DNA of 64,000 nucleotides from assembly GCA_032251435.1 (NCBI GenBank), contig JAVVEH010000001.1:144812-208811 (forward strand), read 5' to 3'. Origin of the DNA: JAVVEH01 sp032251435 (GTDB lineage Bacteria > Verrucomicrobiota > Lentisphaeria > Oligosphaerales > MVZH01). How positions within the stretch are numbered: the first letter of the stretch is position 1; each line of letters starts with the position of its first letter. Shown here piece after piece: positions 18,174-25,847 of the stretch. Made by a program: the position numbers and the translations under genes. The notes beneath the pieces were generated by a model. The model did no database searches. It was not told the origin of the DNA and worked only from the letters and a program-made list of their open reading frames with translations.

Positions 18174-19511
18174 ATGAAAACAATCATCTTGAGTTTGACC
18201 ATCATCACCACCTTGTTCGCAACCCTTCCCGCCGGAGCTTTAGAAGGCGCGCATACAAGCGCGGAAGCGCTTCCCGCCAGCCTCTCCCTGGCGGCGGCGA
18301 AACAGATCGCCCTGGCGGACAATCCATCTCTCGCCGTCATGGCCGCCCGGGTGAAGGAGGCCGAGGGTGTCAGCCGGCAGGCCCGTTCCGCTTGGTTTCC
18401 GAGCGTCAGCGCCTACGCCGAGGGCGGCCGCCTGATTGACAGCGCCGTCCTCTCCGGCGGGTTGGACAATACCGACACCTACGCGGCCGGCCTCGAGGCG
18501 GGTTGGCTGATTTTCAATGGCTTCGCCCGGCACTTCTCCACCCGGGCCGCGGCGTTGGGACTGGACGCCACCCGACAGGAATTAAATGATGTCCGCCGTT
18601 TGCTGGTTCAAGGTGTTTCCGAAGCCTTCCTGAACTGCCGGCTGGCGGTTGAATCCGCCCGCGTCGCCCGGACCGATGCGCAGTTTAACGCCGACCTGCT
18701 TGATGAAGCCCGGAAACGATTGGACGCCGGCGCCGGCGCCCGGGCGGATGTGCTCAATTTCAGTGTCAGGAAAAAAGAGGCCGAAAATCTCCTTCTGCAG
18801 GCGGAACAAAATCTTCAGGATTTCCGCAAGGTTCTCGCCACCCTCCTCGGGTTGCCCGCCGGAGATCTGCCCGCCGCGACCGTCCTGGCCCCCTTGCCGG
18901 AAGAGGCGATTGTATGTGATATTTCCCTTGATCACGCGGTTGAAGAAGCGATGACAAACCGCCCCGACCTGATCCGGGCGGAACTCGCGGCCCGGCAGGC
19001 CGCGGCCGCCGCGGCCGCGGAAAAAGGGGACTACCTGCCCTCCCTCTCCGCCATCGGCAGTTACGGCGCGCGGCGCTTGAATAACCCCCGCTTTGACCAG
19101 GATGACGACACGGATTCATACCTCGGCCTGAGGCTGTCCTGGAATCTCTTCGACGGCGCTCTCCGGGAAGGAAAAGTCAAAGCCGCCAACGCCCGGCGGA
19201 CCGCCGCCGAACAAGACCTCATTCAAACCCGAATCGAGGTGGTCTCAGACGTGAAACGGGTCTTCAACGGTGTTGAATATTCACGGAAAAGCTATGCCAA
19301 CAATCAAGACATCGCCGCCATGAATTTGGAAATACGGGATATCGCGCGCAAAGAATACGCCGCCGGGAAAGCCACTCTCACCCGGCTTAACGAGGCTCAG
19401 ACCAATCAAACCCGGGCCGAAAGCCAGCGCGTTCAAAGCCGGATCACCTTGGCCCGCGCCATCGAACGCCTGCGGGCCGCTATGGGAACCGATATCCTGA
19501 CCGGGGAATGA
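18174..19511 (+). CDS. TolC-family outer-membrane efflux channel
   Basis: The 445-residue protein has a signal peptide (MKTIILSLTIITTLFATLPA) and two outer-membrane efflux (OEP) repeats: LSLAAAKQIALADNPSLAVM at about 42 and SLDHAVEEAMTNRPDLIRAE at about 250. Long helical stretches between them form the periplasmic alpha barrel, and the strand-forming parts end LGLRLSWNLFDGALREGKVK. It completes the tripartite pump of the operon. No Cys follows the signal, so it is probably not a lipoprotein. Confidence 0.92.
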   Translation: MKTIILSLTIITTLFATLPAGALEGAHTSAEALPASLSLAAAKQIALADNPSLAVMAARVKEAEGVSRQARSAWFPSVSAYAEGGRLIDSAVLSGGLDNTDTYAAGLEAGWLIFNGFARHFSTRAAALGLDATRQELNDVRRLLVQGVSEAFLNCRLAVESARVARTDAQFNADLLDEARKRLDAGAGARADVLNFSVRKKEAENLLLQAEQNLQDFRKVLATLLGLPAGDLPAATVLAPLPEEAIVCDISLDHAVEEAMTNRPDLIRAELAARQAAAAAAAEKGDYLPSLSAIGSYGARRLNNPRFDQDDDTDSYLGLRLSWNLFDGALREGKVKAANARRTAAEQDLIQTRIEVVSDVKRVFNGVEYSRKSYANNQDIAAMNLEIRDIARKEYAAGKATLTRLNEAQTNQTRAESQRVQSRITLARAIERLRAAMGTDILTGE

Positions 19512-19647
19512 GACGGGGGAACGTGAAGGCGTGACAAGCGTGAAAGCCGGTAAAATCGGGAAAGCCGGTGAAATCGTTGAAACGCGGTATGCGTTCACAC
19601 GTATGGTTGTAAGAAAAATAACGACCCGCTTCGGGGGTCTGTATTGA

Positions 19648-19752
19648 GGGTGGTATACCACCCTTTTTCCGGATAAATCCGGTACACCAACGTGCCCGTG
19701 CCCTCAACAAAAGAGCTTCGCCATCCCAAGTAGGTGTACCGACTTTAGTCGG
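19648..19752. repeat. Palindrome cluster: terminator-like hairpin plus two REP-like units
   Basis: GGGTGGTATACCACCC at 19648-19663 is a perfect palindrome followed by T5 and could end the efflux transcript. It is followed by two 20-nt units in opposite orientation. Read on the minus strand, 19669-19688 gives GGTGTACCGGATTTATCCGG; read on the plus strand, 19733-19752 gives GGTGTACCGACTTTAGTCGG. The loop TTTA and the leader GGTGTA are the same, while two stem base pairs differ in a compensating way. The rest of the 19512-20020 gap contains no gene that I can support. Confidence 0.7.
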
Positions 19753-20020
19753 CGCTTTCTGTTGGGTAATTAAATAGTTTACAACCATTCGTGTGTCTTG
19801 GGGACGGACTTTTGGGGAAAGACATGCTGAAGCACGAACTCAAACGGGGAAACGGGGAAGTCGAGAGAATCGACTGAGCCGGCCAACTGCGTTGGATTTT
19901 CTTTCCGCGTCACACCAAGAAAACTATTCCCGCCGAGTAAACCGCATGAAAGACTCCCCGACTCCTTCATTGTACCTGGGGCATTCCCCTTAAAGCCCCA
20001 CCAAAAGCGAACGGCCCCGG

Positions 20021-20434
20021 TTAAGCCGTGGGTTCAGACGTGTTCCCCATGCGGATCATCACGTAATCCACCCAAGCGCCGAGAGCGATTCCCAGGGCGT
20101 AGGCGATTAAATCCGACCACAAAAAGCCATACCCCAGAATCAACGCGCAGAATTTACAGGAACGCAAGGCGTCCAGCCACGGGGGATGGAAAAGCTGGGT
20201 GATTTCAATCGTGTATGTCGTGACCATCGCCGTTGTGACTATCCATCGGATCCGCCAGCGAAACAATACGGCGAAAAACAGATAGATCAGCATCGCCCAA
20301 AGGAAGTCACCGGCATACTGGGTATACCAATACGGCAAGGACTGCTGAAACAGCCGCGCCGGCCAGCCCGCCACGATCAATAAAAGCATGACAGGGGGAT
20401 AATACGTTAATGGACGCTTCATTGTAAACCACAT
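20021..20434 (-). CDS. DUF2809 family small membrane protein
   Basis: The 137-residue protein has four hydrophobic segments (about residues 12-28, 42-60, 64-82, 98-122). It shows the DUF2809 signature: YAGDFLWAMLIYLFFAVLF, then EITQLFHPPWLDALRSCKFC and LGYGFLWSDLIAYALGIALG. The family is small and of unknown function. The frame opens at ATG 20434; a second ATG at 20422 abuts the BirA operator, and neither has a clear ribosome binding site. It is divergent from bioF and shares its control region, so biotin repression may affect both genes. Confidence 0.8.
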   Translation of the reverse strand: MWFTMKRPLTYYPPVMLLLIVAGWPARLFQQSLPYWYTQYAGDFLWAMLIYLFFAVLFRWRIRWIVTTAMVTTYTIEITQLFHPPWLDALRSCKFCALILGYGFLWSDLIAYALGIALGAWVDYVMIRMGNTSEPTA

Positions 20435-20453
20435 TTAAAAAACCGGTTGACAA
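20422..20453. promoter_or_regulatory. BirA biotin operator between DUF2809 gene and bioF
   Basis: TTGTAAACC at 20422-20430 and GGTTGACAA at 20445-20453 are inverted half-sites separated by 14 nt. This fits the published BirA consensus TTGTAAACC-N14/15-GGTTTACAA with one mismatch in the right half. The right half overlaps the -35 box of the bioF promoter, and the left half overlaps the start region of the divergent gene. BirA with a DNA-binding domain must be encoded elsewhere. Confidence 0.85.
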
Positions 20454-20474
20454 CACGGTTTGAAACCTTACATT
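20447..20474 (+). promoter_or_regulatory. Probable promoter of the bioF cluster
   Basis: A consensus -35 TTGACA (20447-20452) is followed after 16 nt by TACATT (20469-20474), 43 nt before the bioF ATG. The -35 lies inside the BirA right half-site, the expected geometry for repression. Confidence 0.6.
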
Positions 20475-20517
20475 TTCCACTTGTTTCGCCACAGTAAATT
20501 AACCCCCCGCCCTGACC

Positions 20518-21765
20518 ATGTCCATACCGGCTTTTGATGATTGGATAACAAACGAACTCGACCAGCTGGCCCAAACCGGCTTGCGCCGGGATATACACCC
20601 TTTGCTTGAAATCGGCGCCATCCTCCACACACAGTGTGTGTCTCCGGAGGAAGCGCTTTCTGGCGATCACGCATGTCACCGGTCGGAAAGTACCATTTCA
20701 AGCCGCCACAGTGGTCAGCGGCTGATCAATTTTTGTTCCAACGACTATTTGGACCTGGCCCGCCATCCGCACGTTTTGGATGCCGCCAAACAAGCGGTTG
20801 ACACCTTTGGCGCCGGGGCGACATCATCACGTCTGGTGTCAGGCACACTGACGCTCCATGAGCGCCTGGAAAATCGGCTGGCCGCCTATAAACACACCCC
20901 CGCCGCGCTCGTTTTCGGCAGTGGCTATCTCGCCAATCTCGGCGCGGTCACCGCGCTGGCCGGACACCGGGACACTGTGTTCGCCGACCGCCTCATCCAC
21001 GCCAGCCTGATCGACGCGGTGAAACTCAGCGGCGCGGCGTTGAAACGCTTCCGTCATAACGATCCGGGGCACTTGGATGAGTTGCTTAAACGGAGTCCCG
21101 ACAACGGCCGGCGGTTAGTGATCACCGAGTCCGTTTTCAGCATGGACGGAGACATCGCCCCGCTTGATGATATTTCAGAGACCGCGCGTCGGCACGGCGC
21201 GTTGTTCATGGTCGATGAAGCCCATTCATGCGGCATTTCCCATCCGACCCGCTCGTTAGCCGCGCGACCCGACATTATCATGGGGACCCTGAGCAAAGGC
21301 TTCGGCTCCTATGGCGGCTTTATCGCCTGTTCAACCGCCATGCGGGACTGGCTGATCAACAAAGCCCGGTCCTTCATCTACACCACCGCCCTCCCCCCCG
21401 CCTGCCTGGGCGCGGCGCTCGGGGCTTTGGATGTCTTAAAAGACAATCCCGGGATGGGCGACCAGTTACTGCACAACGCCCGCGGATTCCGCGACCGCCT
21501 CCGCCGGGGCGGTTTGGACACCGCGGGTTCCGCCACCCAGATCATACCGGTCATGATTGGTGACAACCACACGACTCTCGCGCTGGCGGCGACGCTTCGC
21601 CAGCGAAACATCTATTGTGTGGCGATCCGCCCCCCCACAGTTCCGGAAGGGACGGCCCGACTCCGGGTGTCAGTGTCTCTCGGACACAGCGTCAGCGATT
21701 TGGACATCGCCGCCGACGCGATGATCGCGGCGGTGAGACCGTTGGATATGCACTCTCAAAAATAG
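20518..21765 (+). CDS. bioF: 8-amino-7-oxononanoate synthase
   Basis: The 415-residue protein belongs to the alpha-oxoamine synthase family of fold-type I PLP enzymes. Visible marks are NFCSNDYLDLARHPHVLDAA, GAGATSSRLVSGT, DEAHSCG and the PLP lysine in GTLSKGFGSYGGF (Lys260). It condenses pimeloyl-ACP (or CoA) with L-alanine to start the biotin rings. It is about 25-30 residues longer than typical BioF, with an odd His/Ser-rich stretch at about residues 45-67 before the first conserved block. A BirA site at the promoter confirms the pathway. The following bioH-like and bioC genes are separated from it by a 400-nt AT-rich block. Confidence 0.93.
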   Translation: MSIPAFDDWITNELDQLAQTGLRRDIHPLLEIGAILHTQCVSPEEALSGDHACHRSESTISSRHSGQRLINFCSNDYLDLARHPHVLDAAKQAVDTFGAGATSSRLVSGTLTLHERLENRLAAYKHTPAALVFGSGYLANLGAVTALAGHRDTVFADRLIHASLIDAVKLSGAALKRFRHNDPGHLDELLKRSPDNGRRLVITESVFSMDGDIAPLDDISETARRHGALFMVDEAHSCGISHPTRSLAARPDIIMGTLSKGFGSYGGFIACSTAMRDWLINKARSFIYTTALPPACLGAALGALDVLKDNPGMGDQLLHNARGFRDRLRRGGLDTAGSATQIIPVMIGDNHTTLALAATLRQRNIYCVAIRPPTVPEGTARLRVSVSLGHSVSDLDIAADAMIAAVRPLDMHSQK

Positions 21766-22165
21766 TATGAAGAAAGAAGAAAATGACAGAATAATTAGAG
21801 ACAAAAAAGAGATCTTTTCGACAGAATCATGATCGACAGAATCATTAAAAAAATCAGATAAGAAAAAATGGTGACAATCATTTACTAATGTAGGCGTTGT
21901 AACACAATAACTATTACGCTATTACATTCTCCGAGCATGCGGGAGCTATTTCTTTCTTATAAAATGATTGACGCTCTGCTCCACCTCCAGTAGGGCTGGC
22001 TCTGCCTTAGGCGGTCTGTCGTCAATGACTCTGTCAAATACCTTTTTCTTCATTTTTCTGTCCCCCATTTTTCTGTCTAAAACCAGGAACTTACAGATTA
22101 AGTAGTTATAACTAATTTATGTTAAAACTTTTAAAACAACGACGGGTCAAGATGGGGAGCGGTTC
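21766..22165. repeat. AT-rich non-coding block with repeated GACAGAA words, splitting the bio cluster
   Basis: This gap has no coding frame and is much richer in A+T than its neighbours. The left part holds three direct copies of GACAGAAT-type words (21785-21792, 21820-21830, 21835-21846). The right part holds two inverted copies, CATTTTTCTGTC at 22051-22062 and 22066-22077, giving a terminal-inverted-repeat look. Inside is a second imperfect pair, ATGATTGACG near 21963 and CGTCAATGAC near 22019. It may be a small non-autonomous mobile element or a structured RNA. No transposase is present. Confidence 0.5.
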
Positions 22166-23095
22166 ATGATGTCCGACATTTCGCCATTACCGCCAAACAG
22201 CATCGCCGTTTCCGGCTGGGCCCATGACGCGTCTGCTTTCGGCCCGCTCACGGCGAGCCAAAAGGCTTTTTCATTAACCGATTTGGAAGCTGGAATTCCA
22301 CTTCGGGAAGGAAAGGAACGGCGCGGATTTCGAATGTCGGATTCCGGATTTGCCGCGTCAATCCACTCCGAACAAGATGAAACGGATACTAACCGACCGG
22401 AATTTGGTTCGGGACAAGGTTTAGTTTCAGGAACGCGACCATCCGGGGTCATGCTTTCCCGGTCCGAACAGAGTGAAACTTGCGCCTTCAGTAGGCCGGA
22501 GTTGCAAGTCCGGCTTAGCCGGGGAAGGAACCCCGGCCTACAGCAAGTTTCAGGGAATGCATCCATCTACGCCCGGGCGCTGGCCGCGGTCATCGCGGAC
22601 ACCGCGGAACCGGTCACCTTGGCCGGTTGGTCCACCGGGGCGATGGTGGCCTTGGAAACAGCCGCCGCTTATCCCGCCAATATTGACCGGTTGATTCTAT
22701 TTAGCGCCACGCCGAAGTTTTGCGCCGAAGACGCGTGGGAACACGGCATTCCCGCGGCCAATGTCCGGGCCATGATCGCCGGGCTCCGCCGCGATCCGGA
22801 GGCCACCCTGGGGGGATTTTTCAAACTCGCCGCCCGTCCCGGACGGTTGACCGCGGCCGAGTACGAGGGAAAAATCGCCGTCGCTCTCAGACAGGGGGAA
22901 AAAAACCTGGCTGATCAGCTCCGCTATTTGATGACGACCGACCTGCGGGCGGCCGTGCGGAAAATCACCATCCCCGTCACCCTCATTCACGGAAATAAGG
23001 ATGCCATTATCCCCCGCGCCGCCAGCGCCTGGCTGGCGGACGAACTCCCAGACAGCCGCTTGATTTCCTTGCCCGGCAAGGGACACACGCTCTAA
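22166..23095 (+). CDS. BioH-like alpha/beta hydrolase interrupted in frame by a palindromic insert
   Basis: Residues 11-46 (NSIAVSGWAHDASAFGPL and FSLTDLEAG) and 133-309 look like one alpha/beta hydrolase. The second part begins SIYARALAAVIADTAEPVTL and contains the nucleophile elbow GWSTGA (Ser156), then HGNKDAIIP and the terminal GKGHTL (His307). Between them residues 47-132 have no family character, are Arg/Ser/Glu-rich and are encoded by nested inverted repeats. Without the insert the protein would be about 223 residues, normal for this hydrolase type. The place before bioC and after bioF suggests a pimeloyl-ACP methyl ester esterase role. Whether the longer protein folds is unknown. The insertion keeps the frame and creates no stop. 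Confidence 0.75.
   Translation: MMSDISPLPPNSIAVSGWAHDASAFGPLTASQKAFSLTDLEAGIPLREGKERRGFRMSDSGFAASIHSEQDETDTNRPEFGSGQGLVSGTRPSGVMLSRSEQSETCAFSRPELQVRLSRGRNPGLQQVSGNASIYARALAAVIADTAEPVTLAGWSTGAMVALETAAAYPANIDRLILFSATPKFCAEDAWEHGIPAANVRAMIAGLRRDPEATLGGFFKLAARPGRLTAAEYEGKIAVALRQGEKNLADQLRYLMTTDLRAAVRKITIPVTLIHGNKDAIIPRAASAWLADELPDSRLISLPGKGHTL
22304..22561. repeat. In-frame palindromic insertion element inside the bioH-like gene
   Basis: The core at 22474-22552 is a layered inverted repeat. The outer arms are TGAAACTTGC (22474-22483) and GCAAGTTTCA (22543-22552). The middle arms are GTAGGCCGG (22491-22499) and CCGGCCTAC (22533-22541). Inside are two separate small hairpins (GCCGGA..TCCGGC and GCCGGGG..CCCCGGC), giving a three-way-junction shape. 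Upstream of it, GTTTCAGGAACGC near 22430 resembles GTTTCAGGGAATGC near 22547. The boundaries were set from where the hydrolase similarity stops and resumes, so they are approximate. The length is close to 86 codons. Confidence 0.65.
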
Positions 23096-23112
23096 CCTGA
23101 CCGCCTTCTTTC

Positions 23113-23892
23113 ATGACCCCCATCGCCCCCCGAAAATTTAACGCCGCCGCCGACACCTACGCGGGTGAATCACATGTGCAGAAAATCGTCTGCGCGGATT
23201 TGGCGGACTGGTTGCCCGCCACGGTTTCCGGAGATATTCTGGAGCTGGGATGCGGCACGGGCGCGTTGACCGCGGAACTGGTCCGGCGGTTCCCGGGCAC
23301 CCCTGTCACCGCGGTGGACGCCGCGCCCGGCATGATCAGACAAGCCGCTAAACGGATCTCGAAAGAGACCATCACCTGGGTGACCGCCGATGCCAGATTT
23401 TACCGGCGGGATGAAAAATTCCCGTTGATTGTCAGCAGTTCGGCATTACATTGGATGCTTCCTTTGCGGGAAACGTTTGGCACCCTGCGGCGTCAGCTTA
23501 ACCGTGGCGGAGAATTGATCGCCGCGCTGATGGTTGAAGGGACGTTAAGCCATTTAAGCGACGCCCGGCGGGCGGTCGCGCCGGGAAAGCAGGCCCCGGT
23601 GCCGTTGCCCGCGGCGGCGGCGGTGATCGGTGACTTGCGGGAAGCCGGGTTCGCGGTGAAAAAAACAGCCGTCCGGAGCTACGTGGAAAATTATCCGGAT
23701 GTCGACACGATGCTGCGGAGTCTGCGGCGGCAAGGTGTCACCGGAAAAATGAACCCGGAGGCCAGCTTGTTGTCAAAAAAAGAGGTAAAGGCTCTGAAAG
23801 ATTATTTACACCATGTCCGCGGACCGGAAGAAACCGTCCGGGCGGAGTATCAGGTGTTGTTCATTAAAGCCCGGGCGCCGGGCGGAAACTGA
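23113..23892 (+). CDS. bioC: Malonyl-ACP O-methyltransferase
   Basis: The 259-residue class I SAM methyltransferase has motif I ILELGCGTGALTAELVRRFP (about residues 43-62), the acidic loop VTAVDAAPGMI, ADARF and the BioC-typical FPLIVSSSALHWMLPLRETF. The N-terminal FNAAADTYAGESHVQKIVCA matches the BioC start. BioC methylates malonyl-ACP so that fatty-acid synthesis can build the pimeloyl chain; BioH-type esterases then remove the methyl group. It follows the bioH-like gene after 17 nt. No bioA, bioD or bioB is in the window. Confidence 0.88.
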   Translation: MTPIAPRKFNAAADTYAGESHVQKIVCADLADWLPATVSGDILELGCGTGALTAELVRRFPGTPVTAVDAAPGMIRQAAKRISKETITWVTADARFYRRDEKFPLIVSSSALHWMLPLRETFGTLRRQLNRGGELIAALMVEGTLSHLSDARRAVAPGKQAPVPLPAAAAVIGDLREAGFAVKKTAVRSYVENYPDVDTMLRSLRRQGVTGKMNPEASLLSKKEVKALKDYLHHVRGPEETVRAEYQVLFIKARAPGGN

Positions 23893-23945
23893 CACGTTAT
23901 TTGACCTGTTTTTAGAATCAGCCAGCAAACAAAACATCATTAAAA

Positions 23946-24842
23946 ATGGCGGTATCAATTATGGACGCGAAACGACACGAATTAAACATCCAGCTCGCCC
24001 AAATGCTTAAAGGCGGGGTCATTATGGATGTGACCAATGTTGAACAGGCTAAAATCGCTGAAGAAGCCGGGGCGGTCGCCGTCATGGCTTTGGAACGCGT
24101 CCCCGCCGATATCCGGGCGCAGGGCGGTGTCGCCCGCATGTCCGATCCCGAAATGATCGCCGAAATCCAGGCTGCGGTATCCATTCCGGTCATGGCGAAA
24201 GCCCGGATCGGACATTTTGTCGAAGCCCAGATTCTTGAGGCGTTGAAGATCGACTACATCGATGAAAGTGAAGTGCTCACGCCCGCCGATGAGGAATGCC
24301 ATATCGACAAATCGCAATTCGCGATTCCTTTTGTCTGCGGTGCCCGCAATTTGGGTGAGGCGGCCCGCCGGATCGCCGAAGGCGCGGCGATGATCCGCAC
24401 CAAGGGGGAAGCCGGTACCGGTGACGTGGTCGAGGCGGTTCGCCACATGCGGACGATGAATCGCGAGATCCGGCAGCTTTGCGGACTGGATATGGGCGAG
24501 GTCGTCCCCTTCTGCAAGGAAAACGGGATCCCTTACGACATCGCCCTGAAAGTCCGCGCCGAGGGGCGTTTGCCCGTGGTGAACTTCGCGGCCGGCGGCA
24601 TCGCCACGCCCGCGGACGCCGCGTTGATGATGCAACTGGGCTGCGACGGCGTGTTCGTCGGCAGTGGTATTTTTAAATCCGGAGATCCCATGCTCCGGGC
24701 CAAAGCGATTGTCAAAGCCACGGCTTATTTTAACGATCCGGAAAAAATTCTGGAAGCCAGTAAAGGTCTGGGCGAACCCATGGTCGGCATCAACTGTTCC
24801 ACCATGCCGGAAGCAGACAAGCTCGCCGGCCGCGGCTGGTGA
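23946..24842 (+). CDS. pdxS: Pyridoxal 5'-phosphate synthase, PdxS subunit
   Basis: The 298-residue TIM-barrel protein is highly conserved: LAQMLKGGVIMDVTNVEQAK, GAVAVMALERVPADIRAQGG, MAKARIGHFVEAQILEAL, then ADEECHIDKSQF and IRTKGEAGTGDVVEAVRHMR. Asp28, Lys85 and Lys153 correspond to the catalytic residues of the DXP-independent enzyme. It makes PLP from ribose 5-phosphate, glyceraldehyde 3-phosphate and ammonia supplied by PdxT. The pdxT start overlaps its stop by 4 nt (GTGA). Confidence 0.97.
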   Translation: MAVSIMDAKRHELNIQLAQMLKGGVIMDVTNVEQAKIAEEAGAVAVMALERVPADIRAQGGVARMSDPEMIAEIQAAVSIPVMAKARIGHFVEAQILEALKIDYIDESEVLTPADEECHIDKSQFAIPFVCGARNLGEAARRIAEGAAMIRTKGEAGTGDVVEAVRHMRTMNREIRQLCGLDMGEVVPFCKENGIPYDIALKVRAEGRLPVVNFAAGGIATPADAALMMQLGCDGVFVGSGIFKSGDPMLRAKAIVKATAYFNDPEKILEASKGLGEPMVGINCSTMPEADKLAGRGW

Positions 24843-25498
24843 CTTCGTCACAATCCAACCGTCACCGCCTGGGAGTCCTGGATCTCCAAGGCGGCACGCA
24901 AGAGCATCTGGAGCATTTCCGCCGGGTTGGTGTTGATGCCATCCCCGTGAAGGACGCGCGGCGCTTCGCGGAGCTCGCGGGACTGGTCATCCCCGGCGGG
25001 GAGAGCACCTGCCTGAGACGCTTGATCAATCAGTTTGACTTGGCCGACCCCCTGCGGGCGGCTCACGCCGACGGCATGAAAGTCTGGGGAACTTGCGCGG
25101 GCGCTATTTTAATCGCCAACGACATCGTCGGGGAAAAACCGCTGTTTCAATTTATTGATATCAGCATCGCCCGTAACGCCTTCGGCTCGCAACTGGACAG
25201 TTTCCAACACACCGCGGACATTCCGGCCGTCGCGGCGGAACCCGTGAAAATGACCTTTATCCGCGCCCCGAAAATTCTCCGCGCTGGAAACGATGTCAGA
25301 GTGCTCTTGAAACTGGACGACTACATCGCCGCCGCTGAGAACGACCAGGCCCTGGTGACGGTTTTCCACCCTGAACTGACCTCCGGCACGGCCTTTCACG
25401 CCTATTTCGCCCGCCAATGCGGGTTAACCCCCGCGCCGACCCCCGCCAGTGATGACACATGGTCGCCCAACGCCTGGATGCGCGCCCGCCGGGCCTGA
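24839..25498 (+). CDS. pdxT: Pyridoxal 5'-phosphate synthase, glutaminase subunit PdxT
   Basis: The 219-residue class I glutamine amidotransferase has LGVLDLQGGTQEHLEHF at residues 11-27, PGGEST at 52-57, the nucleophile Cys86 in GTCAGAI, and the triad partners His177 and Glu179 in FHPELT. The family motif RNAFGRQ reads RNAFGSQ here, a mild deviation. It hydrolyses glutamine and channels ammonia to PdxS. The start is GTG, overlapping the pdxS stop. The C-terminal tail of about 25 residues after the family end is unusually Pro/Ala/Arg-rich. Confidence 0.95.
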   Translation: MTSSQSNRHRLGVLDLQGGTQEHLEHFRRVGVDAIPVKDARRFAELAGLVIPGGESTCLRRLINQFDLADPLRAAHADGMKVWGTCAGAILIANDIVGEKPLFQFIDISIARNAFGSQLDSFQHTADIPAVAAEPVKMTFIRAPKILRAGNDVRVLLKLDDYIAAAENDQALVTVFHPELTSGTAFHAYFARQCGLTPAPTPASDDTWSPNAWMRARRA

Positions 25499-25499
25499 C

Positions 25500-25640
25500 C
25501 GACTTCGTCGGGTTTCCCTTTTTCATCGTATCCGCGGTTGTCACGCCTTCGGGGCCGGCTTCGTCGGGTTTCCTTTTCATCGTATCCGCGGGCGGCACGG
25601 CTTCAGGGGCGGCTTCGCCGGGTTTCCTTTTTCGGTTTTT
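25500..25640. repeat. Tandem 54-56 bp repeat, about 2.3 copies
   Basis: Units begin at about 25500, 25556 and 25610 with CGRCTTCGYCGGGTTTCC, followed in the first two by TTTTCATCGTATCCGCGG and CACGSCTTC. The spacing is 56 then 54 bp, and the third unit is partial. It begins two bases after the pdxT stop. No open frame with a known domain covers it. Confidence 0.75.
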
Positions 25641-25734
25641 CTCCCTCGAAAAAGGCCGGGCAGGCGGTATATTCAGCCACTGTTCTTTTTCGTTCAACCT
25701 ATTAATCCGGCAATAAATCACAGTGCATTTGGAC

Positions 25735-25777
25735 ACGGCAGTCTCTGCCGTTTTTACCGCAGGGACTGCGGAATCCA
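25735..25777. repeat. Two adjacent short palindromes between pdxT and pgi
   Basis: ACGGCA-GTCTC-TGCCGT at 25735-25751 is followed by T4 and resembles a terminator. CCGCAGGGACTGCGG with flanking AATCCA (25757-25777) follows directly. The second element recurs in reverse orientation at 28834-28854 with a single mismatch over 21 nt, so it is a dispersed repeat. Confidence 0.65.
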
Positions 25778-25847
25778 TAAAACACACGTTGCAAGGTGAT
25801 TAACTGCCGGATTAGTAGTTGATTTTCACTGTTTTTTCAGGAGTTAT

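Noticed and set aside
22147..22566. 139-codon reverse frame over the bioH-like insert
   Set aside because: The palindromic nature of the insert opens both strands; the plus strand has hydrolase similarity on both sides, so the plus frame is real.
23982..24851. 289-codon reverse frame over pdxS
   Set aside because: Pure shadow of a highly conserved gene.
25296..25787. 163-codon reverse frame with repeated ADTMK words
   Set aside because: Antisense to the pdxT end; the protein repeats only reflect the 55-bp DNA repeat.
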